Under the pieces are notes generated by a model, which was not told the DNA's origin, searched no databases, and saw nothing but the letters and a program-made list of their open reading frames with translations. A stretch of DNA of 64,000 nt from Bacillota bacterium. Its GTDB lineage: Bacteria > Armatimonadota > HRBIN16. This document shows, piece by piece, positions 35,069 to 44,600 of the stretch. The DNA lies in assembly GCA_023511455.1 (NCBI GenBank), contig JAIMBJ010000006.1, positions 1-64,000 of the forward strand. Direction: 5' to 3'. The first letter of the stretch is position 1. Each line of letters opens with the position of its first letter. A program made the position numbers and the translations under genes.

Positions 35069-36688
35069 TTACTGCGATTGGGTGTTGCGGTCGGGAATAG
35101 TTATGCGGTTGCCATCGCGTATCGCCAGGTAGGTGGGTGACATGATTTCTATTTCAGCCGCATCGAACACGTCTTTAATGTTCTGGTGAAGACGAGAATA
35201 GATAACCTGCAGGCGATTGGGACAAGAGGTGTACACATTTAGCTCGTAGGTGACGTAAGAATCGTCAAGTGAGGTTATCAGCACGAAGGGCGCGGGATTC
35301 TTTTCGCAGTCTTCGGTTCGGAGAGCTGCTTCTATCAACAAAGCCTCCACCTGCTGCCGCGGGACATCATATCCGATGGATACCGTCGTGTGCAGAATGA
35401 TCCCATTCGGGGCAGAGGAATAGTTGACCACGCTTGCGCTGAGGATTTGCAGACTTGGGATCAGCACATCCTCGTTTTTCAGAGTTCTCAAGCGAGTGTA
35501 CATAAACGTGGAATCCACAATGTCGCCCACATAATCTCCAATCTTAACGCGGTCTCCTCGTCGGAAAGGACGCATATAAGCGATGACAATTCCTGCGATG
35601 AAGTTCCCGACTGTGGTCGAGGAGCTGAAAGAGACAATGACTCCCATAAAAACTGTCACTACCTTTGCAAAATCTGTTCCTGCACCAGGTATATTAGGGG
35701 CGATAAAAAAGAGAGCGACTAATACAATTACAAACTTGCCCAGCGAGCGCGTTGGTCTGACAAATTCATGAGGCACATAAGGTTCCAGACTGACCGCGCC
35801 CGATTCTGCATATGTCATCACCATCTCGAAGCCCCTCAACACTAATCGGGCTACAATGACAATAATAAAGATATTGACGATTCCAGGAATCGAGTCTACG
35901 ATAGCACTGCCCATGCGTGATAAAGTCTGTAAAGCCGCTCGTTGCAACAAATCGCTGTGTGGTCGTGTGGCAGGGAAGGTAGCCAGTAACAGCTGGATAT
36001 AGACAAGAAGTATGACGGTGTATGCGACGAAGTGCTCTATCGAGATTATACGTGCCATCAGTATGGTTACTTTCTGAGGCGAAATCAGCGTCGCCTGTCT
36101 CCAACACACGCCGTTCGAGCATATAGACGACCGTTGCAACCTCTGGTCAATGAAAGATGTTAGTCGTCGAACAAAATGCCATACCAATGGCAGCAAGACA
36201 CTATACATTATCGCCAGCATAGTGGCACGGGTGTATTCCCGACGCAGTTCTCTTAGGCGACGTTGCTCTTCCTTTTTCTGCTGCTGTAAGCGGATTTCGC
36301 GAAGCGCAAACTCCAGTCTTTCTGCATACTCTGTGGCTACAGATAAGGGGCTGCGTTCGCCTGCGTCCTGCTCGCCGATTACTAGCAAGATGCCTTTGTA
36401 ACGCTTGTGCTGGATATAGGGCAGTCCAGTCACCCGATCGATGCCTACTACGAAGTCAGCGGGGTCTGCCAGACGGTCTTGCACCAATTTTTCTAGACGG
36501 TAGTTCACAAGCGCGACACGCTGTTGGACGGACATTCCACCCAGCGCGTGTCGAAGCACAAAGACTTCTTTGTTCCCAATGCGTACTGGCACAGGGGGCG
36601 ACGAGGACTCTTGGGTGAGCGATGGAGGCATACCTGAGAGCAACAAGAAAACAATGAGTAAATAGAGGTGACAGTGGCGAACTGACAC
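35069..36688 (-). CDS. MscS-family mechanosensitive channel
   Basis: The 539-residue protein has a signal peptide (LYLLIVFLLLSGMPPSLTQ), a periplasmic part (about 25-150) with a charged coiled segment (LQQQKKEEQRRLRELRRE), several transmembrane helices (about 155-345) and the MscS pore and beta domain: GVIVSFSSSTTVGNFIAGI (pore helix, about 345), MRPFRRGDRVKIGDYVGDI (about 372) and the C-terminal cage. GTG 36688 follows GGAGGTG. It is larger than classic MscS (286) and belongs to the long-type channels. It is convergent with GH127 (11 bp gap). Confidence 0.88.
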   Translation of the reverse strand: MSVRHCHLYLLIVFLLLSGMPPSLTQESSSPPVPVRIGNKEVFVLRHALGGMSVQQRVALVNYRLEKLVQDRLADPADFVVGIDRVTGLPYIQHKRYKGILLVIGEQDAGERSPLSVATEYAERLEFALREIRLQQQKKEEQRRLRELRREYTRATMLAIMYSVLLPLVWHFVRRLTSFIDQRLQRSSICSNGVCWRQATLISPQKVTILMARIISIEHFVAYTVILLVYIQLLLATFPATRPHSDLLQRAALQTLSRMGSAIVDSIPGIVNIFIIVIVARLVLRGFEMVMTYAESGAVSLEPYVPHEFVRPTRSLGKFVIVLVALFFIAPNIPGAGTDFAKVVTVFMGVIVSFSSSTTVGNFIAGIVIAYMRPFRRGDRVKIGDYVGDIVDSTFMYTRLRTLKNEDVLIPSLQILSASVVNYSSAPNGIILHTTVSIGYDVPRQQVEALLIEAALRTEDCEKNPAPFVLITSLDDSYVTYELNVYTSCPNRLQVIYSRLHQNIKDVFDAAEIEIMSPTYLAIRDGNRITIPDRNTQSQ

Positions 36689-36714
36689 GAGTGGACACCT
36701 CCAAGAACGTGCTC

Positions 36715-37350
36715 CTATAGTCCCATTCCCAGCAGGCGGGACACGACCATTGCGGTAGGCAGTCCCACCAGCACAGATAGCACGCCCGGCACCACAAACA
36801 CCAGCGCGAGCAGCAGGATGGGACCGAAGCGGAACATCGTTAGCTCATAGCGGTATGCCGCGTCGGCGGGGAGCAAGCCAGCCAGAATCTTAGAACCGTC
36901 CAGTGGAGCGATGGGGATGAGATTGAAGAACATCAGCCCGATGTTCATGTAGACCATATACACCATGAAATCTGCCAGGCTTGGCGTCATGCTTGGGGCG
37001 AACAGGCGCGTAACAACGGCCAACACGGCAGCGAACACCAAGTTCGAGAAAGGACCCGCTGCCGCGACCAGCATCATATCGCGGCGCGGATGCAGGAAAT
37101 TGGCCGGGTTCACCTGCACCGCCTTGCCCCAGCCGATGCCGCGTGCGCCTGTGACCACCATCAACACCACCATCAACGTGCCCAGCGGGTCGAGATGGTC
37201 TATGGGGTTCAGCGAGACACGCCCCTGCCGTCTCGGCGTGGGATCGCCCAGGCGGTCAGCGGCGATGGCATGTGCGAATTCATGCACGGTAATGCATAGC
37301 ACAAACGCCAACAGCTGCATGAAGATGAAGTTCCAATCCAGATTTCCCAT
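36715..37350 (-). CDS. Site-2 protease family (M50) membrane peptidase
   Basis: Short S2P-type metalloprotease of 211 residues with about six membrane segments. HEFAHA (His23, Glu24, His27) is the zinc site, and NLIPIAPLDGSKIL (about 142-155) supplies the third ligand Asp. Proteins of this short class are common in thermophilic bacteria, and their targets are mostly unknown. It begins 119 bp after lysA, behind a hairpin terminator, and ends 26 bp before the MscS gene. Confidence 0.92.
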   Translation of the reverse strand: MGNLDWNFIFMQLLAFVLCITVHEFAHAIAADRLGDPTPRRQGRVSLNPIDHLDPLGTLMVVLMVVTGARGIGWGKAVQVNPANFLHPRRDMMLVAAAGPFSNLVFAAVLAVVTRLFAPSMTPSLADFMVYMVYMNIGLMFFNLIPIAPLDGSKILAGLLPADAAYRYELTMFRFGPILLLALVFVVPGVLSVLVGLPTAMVVSRLLGMGL

Positions 37351-37411
37351 CTTACCGAACAGTCCTCTTTAGATTCCGTCGTGCTTGCGCTTTCATATAC
37401 GCAGCAAATCA

Positions 37412-37442
37412 CTGGCGCGTTCCGCATTTCCGAACGCGCCAG
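37412..37442 (-). terminator. Terminator-like hairpin after lysA
   Basis: Perfect 11-bp arms CTGGCGCGTTC and GAACGCGCCAG with a 9-base loop, 27 bp after the lysA stop. On the minus strand it is followed by TGATTTGC, a weak T tail. Confidence 0.55.
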
Positions 37443-37469
37443 ACGGTCTCCAAACGGTTCCGGTTTACT

Positions 37470-38822
37470 TTACGCTCTTTCCATCACCGGTTGTTCTGAC
37501 TGCAGCCGTTCCGGGATGCGGTCGTGTGCCAGCAGGTCATCCAACGTTTCGCGCTCCACGATGACCTCAGCACGCCCTGCGTTCACCAGCACCATCGCCG
37601 GGCGCGGGAAACGGTTGTAGTTACTGCTCATGGCGTAGTTGTATGCGCCCGTAGACGGAACAGCCAGGATGTCGCCCGGTTCCGGCTGGGCAATGGCAAC
37701 GTTCCGTATTAAAATATCGGTTTCGCAGTGCTTGCCCGCGATAGTCACGACGGTATTTGCCGGGCGGTTTGCTTTGTTAGCCACCAGCGCGGTATATACA
37801 GCGTCGTAGAGCTGCGGGCGCGGGTTATCGGACATCCCGCCGTCCACCGCCACATAGGTGCGCGTGCCGGGCGGCTGATGGATGGGCACTTGCTTGATTG
37901 CACCGATGGTATACAGGGTTAACCCTGCTTCTCCCACAAGTGCGCGCCCCGGCTCCTGCAACAGCGTGGGGTACGGCAGGTTGCGTCGCTCCAGTTGCTG
38001 GGTCAACACACCGACAATTCGCTCCGCATACTCCTCAAAGGTCGGAGGTTGGTGGCTCTCGATGTAGCGAATACCCAGCCCACCTCCGATGTTGAGCTCC
38101 TCCACCGTGTAGTTCAGCTGCTTGCGAAGGGTGTGCATAAAGTCCACCATAATCTTCACCGCCCGCTCCTGCGCTTCGGTCTCCAGCAGCTGCGAACCGA
38201 CGTGGCAGTGGATACCCTTCAAGCGCAGGTGCTGCGTCTCCAGCGCACGGCGTACCCCTTCCAGCGCGTAGCCGTTGCGGATGTTCAAGCCGAATTTCGT
38301 GTCCGCCTGTCCCGTGCGGATGAAGCGGTGCGTGTGGGGGTCGATGCCGGGCGTGACGCGAATCAGGATAGGTACCTGCTTGCCTGCCTCGGCGGCAACC
38401 TGCTCCAGCATCTCCAGCTCCAGCAGGTTATCCACCACGATGCGCCCCACGTCATGCTGCACCGCCATTTGCAACTCGAACAGCGATTTATTGTTGCCGT
38501 GGAAAACCAGCTTCTCTGGCGGGAAGCCTGCCTTCAGCGCGGTGTACAGCTCGCCTGCTGACGCCACGTCCAGGTCGTAACCTTCCTGCGCCACGATACG
38601 AGCGACCGCCATGCACAGTAACGCCTTGCCTGCGTAGGCGATTTCATTGCGGGGATAGCGTTTGTCGAAGGCGCGGCGGTAATCGCGCATGTTCTGCCGA
38701 AAAGTGGCTTCGTCGAGTACGTAAAGCGGGGTGCCGAACTGTTTTGCCAGCTCTACCGCGTCGCACCCACCGATTTCCAGATGTCCTTGCTCGTTAATCC
38801 GTTGTGTACCTAACAGCAACAT
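37470..38822 (-). CDS. lysA: Diaminopimelate decarboxylase LysA
   Basis: LysA makes L-lysine from meso-diaminopimelate. The 450-residue protein shows the PLP Lys in IAYAGKALL (about 62), DVASAGELYTAL (about 85), GIHCHVGSQL (about 200), GGGLGIRY (about 240), EPGRALVGEAG (about 285) and CETDILIRNV (about 360). ATG 38822 was chosen because GAGG lies 6 bases upstream; a TTG four codons earlier is the alternative. No lysine riboswitch is seen: only 82 bp separate it from the previous gene. Confidence 0.95.
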   Translation of the reverse strand: MLLLGTQRINEQGHLEIGGCDAVELAKQFGTPLYVLDEATFRQNMRDYRRAFDKRYPRNEIAYAGKALLCMAVARIVAQEGYDLDVASAGELYTALKAGFPPEKLVFHGNNKSLFELQMAVQHDVGRIVVDNLLELEMLEQVAAEAGKQVPILIRVTPGIDPHTHRFIRTGQADTKFGLNIRNGYALEGVRRALETQHLRLKGIHCHVGSQLLETEAQERAVKIMVDFMHTLRKQLNYTVEELNIGGGLGIRYIESHQPPTFEEYAERIVGVLTQQLERRNLPYPTLLQEPGRALVGEAGLTLYTIGAIKQVPIHQPPGTRTYVAVDGGMSDNPRPQLYDAVYTALVANKANRPANTVVTIAGKHCETDILIRNVAIAQPEPGDILAVPSTGAYNYAMSSNYNRFPRPAMVLVNAGRAEVIVERETLDDLLAHDRIPERLQSEQPVMERA

Positions 38823-38904
38823 CCTTCCCCTCAAACCGACAGTGGAGTTTGTGTAATCAGAGCAAAGGATATCACGGTTTGCCTGCCGAAGTCAAGGTGC
38901 GGCG

Positions 38905-39600
38905 TTATTCGTCACCCCACTTGGTGCTGCCGGTGTAGCCACACACTCCCACCCGCGGCGAGTTGACAACGGGAAGCAGCATCTCTTCCCCGCACTCGTG
39001 TTGCTGCGCGCAGTGTTCGCATAGCCAACCCAAACCCTCCCAAGCGCATTGACTGCAGACATACTTTGCAGGTTGACCGCAGATGTCGCAGCGGATGTCT
39101 GGTGGACGATTGCGCGCCAGCAGAAAGACGCTCTTGCTGGGAACCTCTGCCTCAAACGAAGAGAGCACCTTCAGGGTGAGTTCAGTGGTGTCGCCCATAT
39201 CGTACTGGTGCGTGAAAGACATGCCTTCCTTGAGCACCTGATGGAACGGGCGGTTCATGCTGCGCTCGTCGCCCCAAAAGGAGGCTTCGGGATGACTGAG
39301 GTAAATAACACCACCGATCAAAAACTGGCTCAGGTGTCCGCAACACTCCAGCCAGATTTCACGCAGAAATCTGTCCAGACGTTTCAGCGTCGCATCGGTA
39401 GAGATGGCGATGTAGAGCCAGTAGTCAGGGATGTGTCTGTCGGCTACGGACAGCAGGAACACCGTATGTGAAATGTCGCCAGATGGGTGCTGTGCGAAGT
39501 ATGCGGGCGCGCAAGTGCGCAAGTGACGTGCTGCCGCTGCTTTGCTCATTTCCGTGCCGCAAAGCTTGCAGAATCCAGCAGCGGCTACTGGCGTGGACAT
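38905..39600 (-). CDS. pRiA4b ORF-3-like protein with two zinc-binding modules
   Basis: The core (about 45-150) matches the plasmid pRiA4b ORF-3-like fold as I recall it: YWLYIAISTDATLKRLDRFL, then FTHQYDMGDTTELTLKVL. This domain is often found near mobile elements and its role is not known. The N-terminus has a zinc finger (CKLCGTEMSKAAAARHLRTC) and the C-terminus a Cys-rich module (CDICGQPAKYVCSQC, then CEHCAQQHEC). ATG 39600 follows AAAGGAGGC. Nucleic-acid binding is plausible but unproven. Confidence 0.75.
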   Translation of the reverse strand: MSTPVAAAGFCKLCGTEMSKAAAARHLRTCAPAYFAQHPSGDISHTVFLLSVADRHIPDYWLYIAISTDATLKRLDRFLREIWLECCGHLSQFLIGGVIYLSHPEASFWGDERSMNRPFHQVLKEGMSFTHQYDMGDTTELTLKVLSSFEAEVPSKSVFLLARNRPPDIRCDICGQPAKYVCSQCAWEGLGWLCEHCAQQHECGEEMLLPVVNSPRVGVCGYTGSTKWGDE

Positions 39601-39703
39601 GGGTCAGGCTGCCTCCTTTGCGTGAGCATCGACATCATTGTACCTGCCGAACCCTATCACTGCAAGCGCTACCGGCGGTGATGAAACCGAAATCTTAAGT
39701 GGG

Positions 39704-41266
39704 CTATTTTTGCGGGAAGCCTTCCAGCGACTCCTGCAGCCTGCGCCAACCTTCCATTTTGAGCAGGTCTTCCAGCCAGCTTCCCTCGCGCACCCCACCC
39801 AGTAACGTCTCACCGAAGATAGGCTCGCGCCAGAACCCACCGCTCTCCCAGGACTGCTTGTAGACGCGAGCGACTTCGGCAGTTTGCGGGTCCTTTACGT
39901 AGGTCTGGTCACTCAGCACGTTGCTCCATGCGGTAGCCGTGCGGCTGTTGAACTCGTTATGCTCTTTCATCATTTGCAGCACCATCTGGTTTAGCAGCCG
40001 CTGCTCATCCGTAAACCGCTGCAAAGCGGAAAGCGCATGTTGCGGGTTGGTACTCCAGCTGGACAGCACGCCCGTAAAAATGCCGGACGCCTGCGCAAAC
40101 TCGTTCGTCGGAGCCTGCAGGGTGTGTATCATAAATCCTGCGAAGACGTTTTGCGTGCTGGCGATGTAGTCCGTTTGCCCACTGGTAACCAGAGTGCCCT
40201 GCACCTGCGCCATTCGGGTCAGTGAACCGCTCTGAGCGAGCAGTGCAATTTTCACGGAGCTGCTTCGCATACCGGGTGGCATCATCGGCAAAGCGAGGTT
40301 CCTCGACTCCATCTGCTGCTCCAGACTGCTTTTCGGTAATTTCTGGCGCTCCTTCAACTCCCACTTCTGACCCGTTTCGCCCTCCCAAAGCGCAAGCAGC
40401 AACTGGATGACCTCTTCCTCCGACGAAATCATCACAGGTTGCGGGAGTTGAGTGCTTTGTCCATTGATGGTGATGATGGTGGTGGCGTTGCCACCGAAGC
40501 CAGTCTGCAGCATCATCGAGTTCACATCGACTAAATCAATGCGCACCATCTGCTCGCCCTTCTGCACGATCAGCACCGGCATTCGCTTTGTGCCCTGTCG
40601 GATAACGCCTCCTTGCACGGTAAACCCTTCGGGCACGTGCAGGGTCGCTGCTTCCATCCCCACCTCGGCGTCGCGAACCACCTCCTTCCGCCAGGACACC
40701 ATCTCCTTTGCGGACAAGAAGTGCACCCCTCGCAGCAGGGCAACCATCTCATCCAGCTTGGATTTGTCCGTCTTCTCTGGGAAAAGCAGCGTTACCAGCA
40801 GCGCCATTTTCTCGCCCGGGAGGATGGCGGTGATTTCCCGATAGGGTTCTGGCGGCGAAGTGCCTGTTAGTCCGAAGTTGACGGACATGATGGGCACGAG
40901 GGCGTACGGGTAGCCCAGGTCCTCTCCGACCAGCACCACCCCTTTGCCCACCTTGCGGAAGGCATACCGTTCGTGACGGAACCCGGCTCCCAGCGCTTTG
41001 CGTTCAGACAGCCAGGACTGCGCGAGCTTCTGGAGGTTTCCATCGTAGCGCGCTGCCCGCATCAAGATGAAGTGAAAATGGTCGTGCAGGAGGTAGGCGT
41101 TGCCGCGTGGACTACCTGTCCATCCCTCTTTGGCGGGATACGCTATACCGTGTAGCCTGTCCACTATCTCTGTTGGTTTGAGTGTCGGCGATGACTGCGC
41201 CACAGCGTGCTGCCACCCACAGATGACAGCCAGCAGTAATATCATGCGGCTCCACGTCGGTGTCAT
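39704..41266 (-). CDS. Secreted protein of unknown function
   Basis: ATG 41266 follows AAGGAGGGT; an ATG eight codons earlier lacks an SD. Signal peptide about 1-24 (MILLLAVICGWQHAVAQ). The 520-residue product has no family I recognise. Residues 25-180 could be a PsbP/YscI-like sandwich (LLFPEKTDKSKLDEMVALLRGVHFL), and residues 300-480 are mainly helical. It is the last gene of an apparent three-gene operon after the giant LVIVD/lipase protein and the Ig lipoprotein. Confidence 0.7.
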   Translation of the reverse strand: MTPTWSRMILLLAVICGWQHAVAQSSPTLKPTEIVDRLHGIAYPAKEGWTGSPRGNAYLLHDHFHFILMRAARYDGNLQKLAQSWLSERKALGAGFRHERYAFRKVGKGVVLVGEDLGYPYALVPIMSVNFGLTGTSPPEPYREITAILPGEKMALLVTLLFPEKTDKSKLDEMVALLRGVHFLSAKEMVSWRKEVVRDAEVGMEAATLHVPEGFTVQGGVIRQGTKRMPVLIVQKGEQMVRIDLVDVNSMMLQTGFGGNATTIITINGQSTQLPQPVMISSEEEVIQLLLALWEGETGQKWELKERQKLPKSSLEQQMESRNLALPMMPPGMRSSSVKIALLAQSGSLTRMAQVQGTLVTSGQTDYIASTQNVFAGFMIHTLQAPTNEFAQASGIFTGVLSSWSTNPQHALSALQRFTDEQRLLNQMVLQMMKEHNEFNSRTATAWSNVLSDQTYVKDPQTAEVARVYKQSWESGGFWREPIFGETLLGGVREGSWLEDLLKMEGWRRLQESLEGFPQK

Positions 41267-41286
41267 TGAGTACCCTCCTTTCTCGC

Positions 41287-41664
41287 TCACAACGGTGGCG
41301 GAGGCGGCGTGATGCGCGTTTCGTCCGTGAGCGCTTCGTTACCCGCCCGATCGCGCGCCTTCACCCGAACTCTGGCGGTGGGCGATGAAATCACCGCACG
41401 ATAGGTGTTTCCACCTGCGCTCTGCATCGCTAATTCTGTGGCTTCGGGACCCAGGCCGACGCGCACCACCCATACCTGCGCCACTCCGCTCTCAGGGTCA
41501 GCAACGTCCGCCTGCACGATTAGCTGATTACTCTCGTTGTAGCGCGTTTGCAGGTTGGTGATAACGGGGGGCGTGGTGTCAGGCACACCTCCCCCGCCAC
41601 CACAACCCCACAAGGCAAGCATCATTGTCACCAGCACGGCGCCAGCTATCCTCCGCATCGGCAT
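41287..41664 (-). CDS. Small lipoprotein with Ig-like domain
   Basis: The 125-residue product begins with a lipoprotein signal peptide (IAGAVLVTMMLALWGC, Cys21) followed by a Gly-rich linker and one Ig-like domain (DTTPPVITNLQTRYN ... VRVKARDRAGNEALTDETRI), ending in a Pro tail. The same TPPxI...D..G.. and RAxDRxGN patterns occur in the giant protein upstream. It lies 9 bp after that gene and 20 bp before the next one. It may anchor or support the giant protein at the membrane. Confidence 0.75.
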   Translation of the reverse strand: MPMRRIAGAVLVTMMLALWGCGGGGGVPDTTPPVITNLQTRYNESNQLIVQADVADPESGVAQVWVVRVGLGPEATELAMQSAGGNTYRAVISSPTARVRVKARDRAGNEALTDETRITPPPPPL

Positions 41665-41673
41665 TCCCCCTCC

Positions 41674-44600
41674 TTATCGCGTCAGCACCACGGGAACGGT
41701 AACCCGCGCAACCTGTCCGTCGGTGCCTGTTGCTCTCACTTCCACCATGTAGGCTCCCGCAGGCAGGGCGATACCCTGCGCGTCGCGTCCATCCCAGCTC
41801 ACCTGCTGGATGCCTTCCGAGCGGGTGATGGTGTTCATCAGGCGGCGCACCACTTTGCCTGCGGACAGTACATTCACCTCCACCTGCGCACCCGCGTTGA
41901 TATCGAACGAGACAGTGTACGACCCTTGCGAGCGTCCACCGCTCACGCGCACGTTCGTGATGCGCAATAGCTCGCCCTGCGGTACCATCTCGATGCGGAA
42001 GCGGTAGGTACCGCCCTGACGACTGACCGCAAAGGTGTGTGAGCTGGTGTGGCGCAGGAAGCGTCGCTCACCCGTCTGCAGGTCGACCAGCACCGGGTTC
42101 ACCCCGCGTGGGGCGCGATGCACGTTCTGCCACCACAGGGTCGCCCTGTCATCGTCGCCAGCGGGCACCTGCACCTCCACCTCCCATGTGTTGCGGGTCG
42201 AGCGAGTGTCGGAGCGGATGTCCGCCAGCATCGGCTGTCCGTTGCGCACCAGGCGTATCTGCAGTCCGACTTCCCCACCCGGCGGCGACGGCGGCTGCGC
42301 CACCGAAAGCGCACGACTGCCCTCCGCTGCCCCGAACATGACCTGTCCGACCTTGCCCTGCGCCTGCGCCAACAGTGTGACCGACCAGCCGGGCTTCTCG
42401 CTGCGGTTCGCCCGACTCGAAGATGCGGCGCGGGTGTTCGGCGGGGCAATCAGCAGGCGCACCGGCTGCTGCGCGAACATCCACACGCCTTCCCATGCCT
42501 GCACGCGGTTGGTCACGCCGTTCAGGATGGAGGCATCGTACACCAGCTGATACTGGCTGCCGTCCCATCGCCAGGCGTAAGGCTCCACGAGATTGCCTGC
42601 GTCGTTGAGCGAGAGGGTCTGTCCATTGTGCTGCACCTGAATCGCCTGCACATTCCACTCCCACTCGGTGAGCCATGGGTTACCCACGAGGTTCCAGCCA
42701 GGTTGCAGGTTGACCGCAAACGGCTGATGCATCGCTGGCAACTCGCCGCTGATGTCGGGTTGTGTATCCTGCGCCAGCCGCACCCAGAAGGCGCGTCCGG
42801 GCTGGAACACCGTCTCCGCAGCGGGCGCAATCGCGTACTGATTAGTTGCCGGGTCAAACCAGGCTATTTGCGCTGGCTCCGTGTTCAGCGTGACGCGGGT
42901 GTCGCGGCTCTCTGTGAACACGGGCAGGGTCACGAGACGCAGCCCAGCGGGTATGGTGGGGGGCTGTCCCACGCGCGTCTGCGCCTCTGGCTCGTCGGAG
43001 TCGGGTTCCTCGTTGCCCAGATAGTCTCTGGCGCGCACCTTGAACTCGTAGCTGCTGCCGAATCGGCCGACGAACACCGCCTCCGTGCGGCTGGTCGCGC
43101 CAATCCACTGTTGCCAGGGACCGCCGTCCTCACGGTAGTAGACGCTGTATTCCGCCACACCGCTGCCACTATCTTCGCCAGTCCAGCGCACCACGAAGCG
43201 CGGCAGGGGCTGCGTCTCCGGCAGCACGCTCACGCGGGCAGTGGGCGGCACGGCATCGATGGTATGCACCACCACGTTGGTCTGAATCGGCTCGTTTTCG
43301 TCGAACACGATGGTGGCGGTGTTGCGCAGCTCTGTGCCGTCGGGCAGGTCAGGTTTAGGTCGCACGCTGAAGGTAACCCAGCCCTCGCCGTCGGGCGGGT
43401 TCTGGTTGGGCGGCAGGAATCCTGCCAGCACGTCCTCGGTCGGCAGTCCCGTCTCTGGGTCTATCGACTCGAAGCGCCACTCGATCCAGCCGGTGACTGT
43501 GTCCAGATTGCCGGTGATGCGCAGCAGCAGGTTGTTTTGCGGGCGCAGGTCGACATCGGTGCGGAAGGTCGTTCCGCCGGGCGGGGCGTTAATCAGCCTT
43601 CCAGCTACCCACACTGGCCCGAACGAGAAGGTACTCAGGTCGTACAGAGTGGGGTCAATGCGGTCAGTGATGACCACCGTCTGCGCCGCGGCGGTAGCGG
43701 TGGCGACGTTCTCGAAGAAGATGGTGTAACCGATGGACGCACCTGCGTTGATGTAGTTGCGTGCGCCAACGCCAACCGAACCTAACTTCTCGTTGGGGTC
43801 TCGAGAAGCCCACGTGCGCATATTGTGGGAAACCTGTAAGTTCTTGTCTGGCGCAGAGGATACTTTCTTCGGCTTGGATGGCAAGACACCGTCGTTGAGT
43901 ATGCGGTATCTTTCGGCCGGATTGTATTGTCCAGTAGCCGCGTCGAGCGTGCCATCATAAGTGAAGCCGAATGTCGCTCCAGCGTCCAAGTCAAAGACGA
44001 ACTGCGCCCGGTCGTCGGTTTTACCGCTCTGCAACCTTTGTCTAAACTCAGGGCTGAAAGTTAACCACCCGCTGTCAGCATTGATTGCCTGCGTCAGGGC
44101 GGTTATACCCGATGTGTGTAAGCCGACAGTATCTGTTTTGTCCGTTTTGAGATAAATATGATAGTCGGCGAATCCTTTGAACTGTGTGTCAGCCAGTGAG
44201 TTGGTCTGCAAAGCGACCGCCACCTTAAAGACTCCTTTGCCCACCCAATTGAACGGGCTCTGTCCGCTCTTCTCGCTCGCAGGATTGCAGCCGATCCAGT
44301 AGACGTTGTTAAAATTGTAGTTCCCCTGTGCCGCCAGTTGCTTCGCAATACCACCGTTCACGTATGTTCCATAGCTTTCGCCAATAAAGGTGACTTTCTG
44401 GCGGTTCGTGTCGATGCCAATCGCTTGCAGCTGTGCGGCAAAGCTCTGCGCTGAAGGACCGACCTGAGTGCCCGAGACGAATATGATTGGATTGGTAGCT
44501 GCCTCCTGCCATGTCAGGATGAGTACAGCTGCGTTCGGGTCCTTCTCTTTGATAGTTTGTGCCAGCCTGTTGAAGTCATCTCGCTTAGCAACGGAGGGAT

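Noticed and set aside
38823-38904. Lysine riboswitch before lysA
   Set aside because: The gap of 82 bp is too short for the lysine riboswitch, and no stem arrangement was visible.
42049-43785. 578-codon plus-strand ORF opposite the giant protein
   Set aside because: Shadow of a conserved Ig/FlgD region with high GC at third positions; composition is not protein-like.
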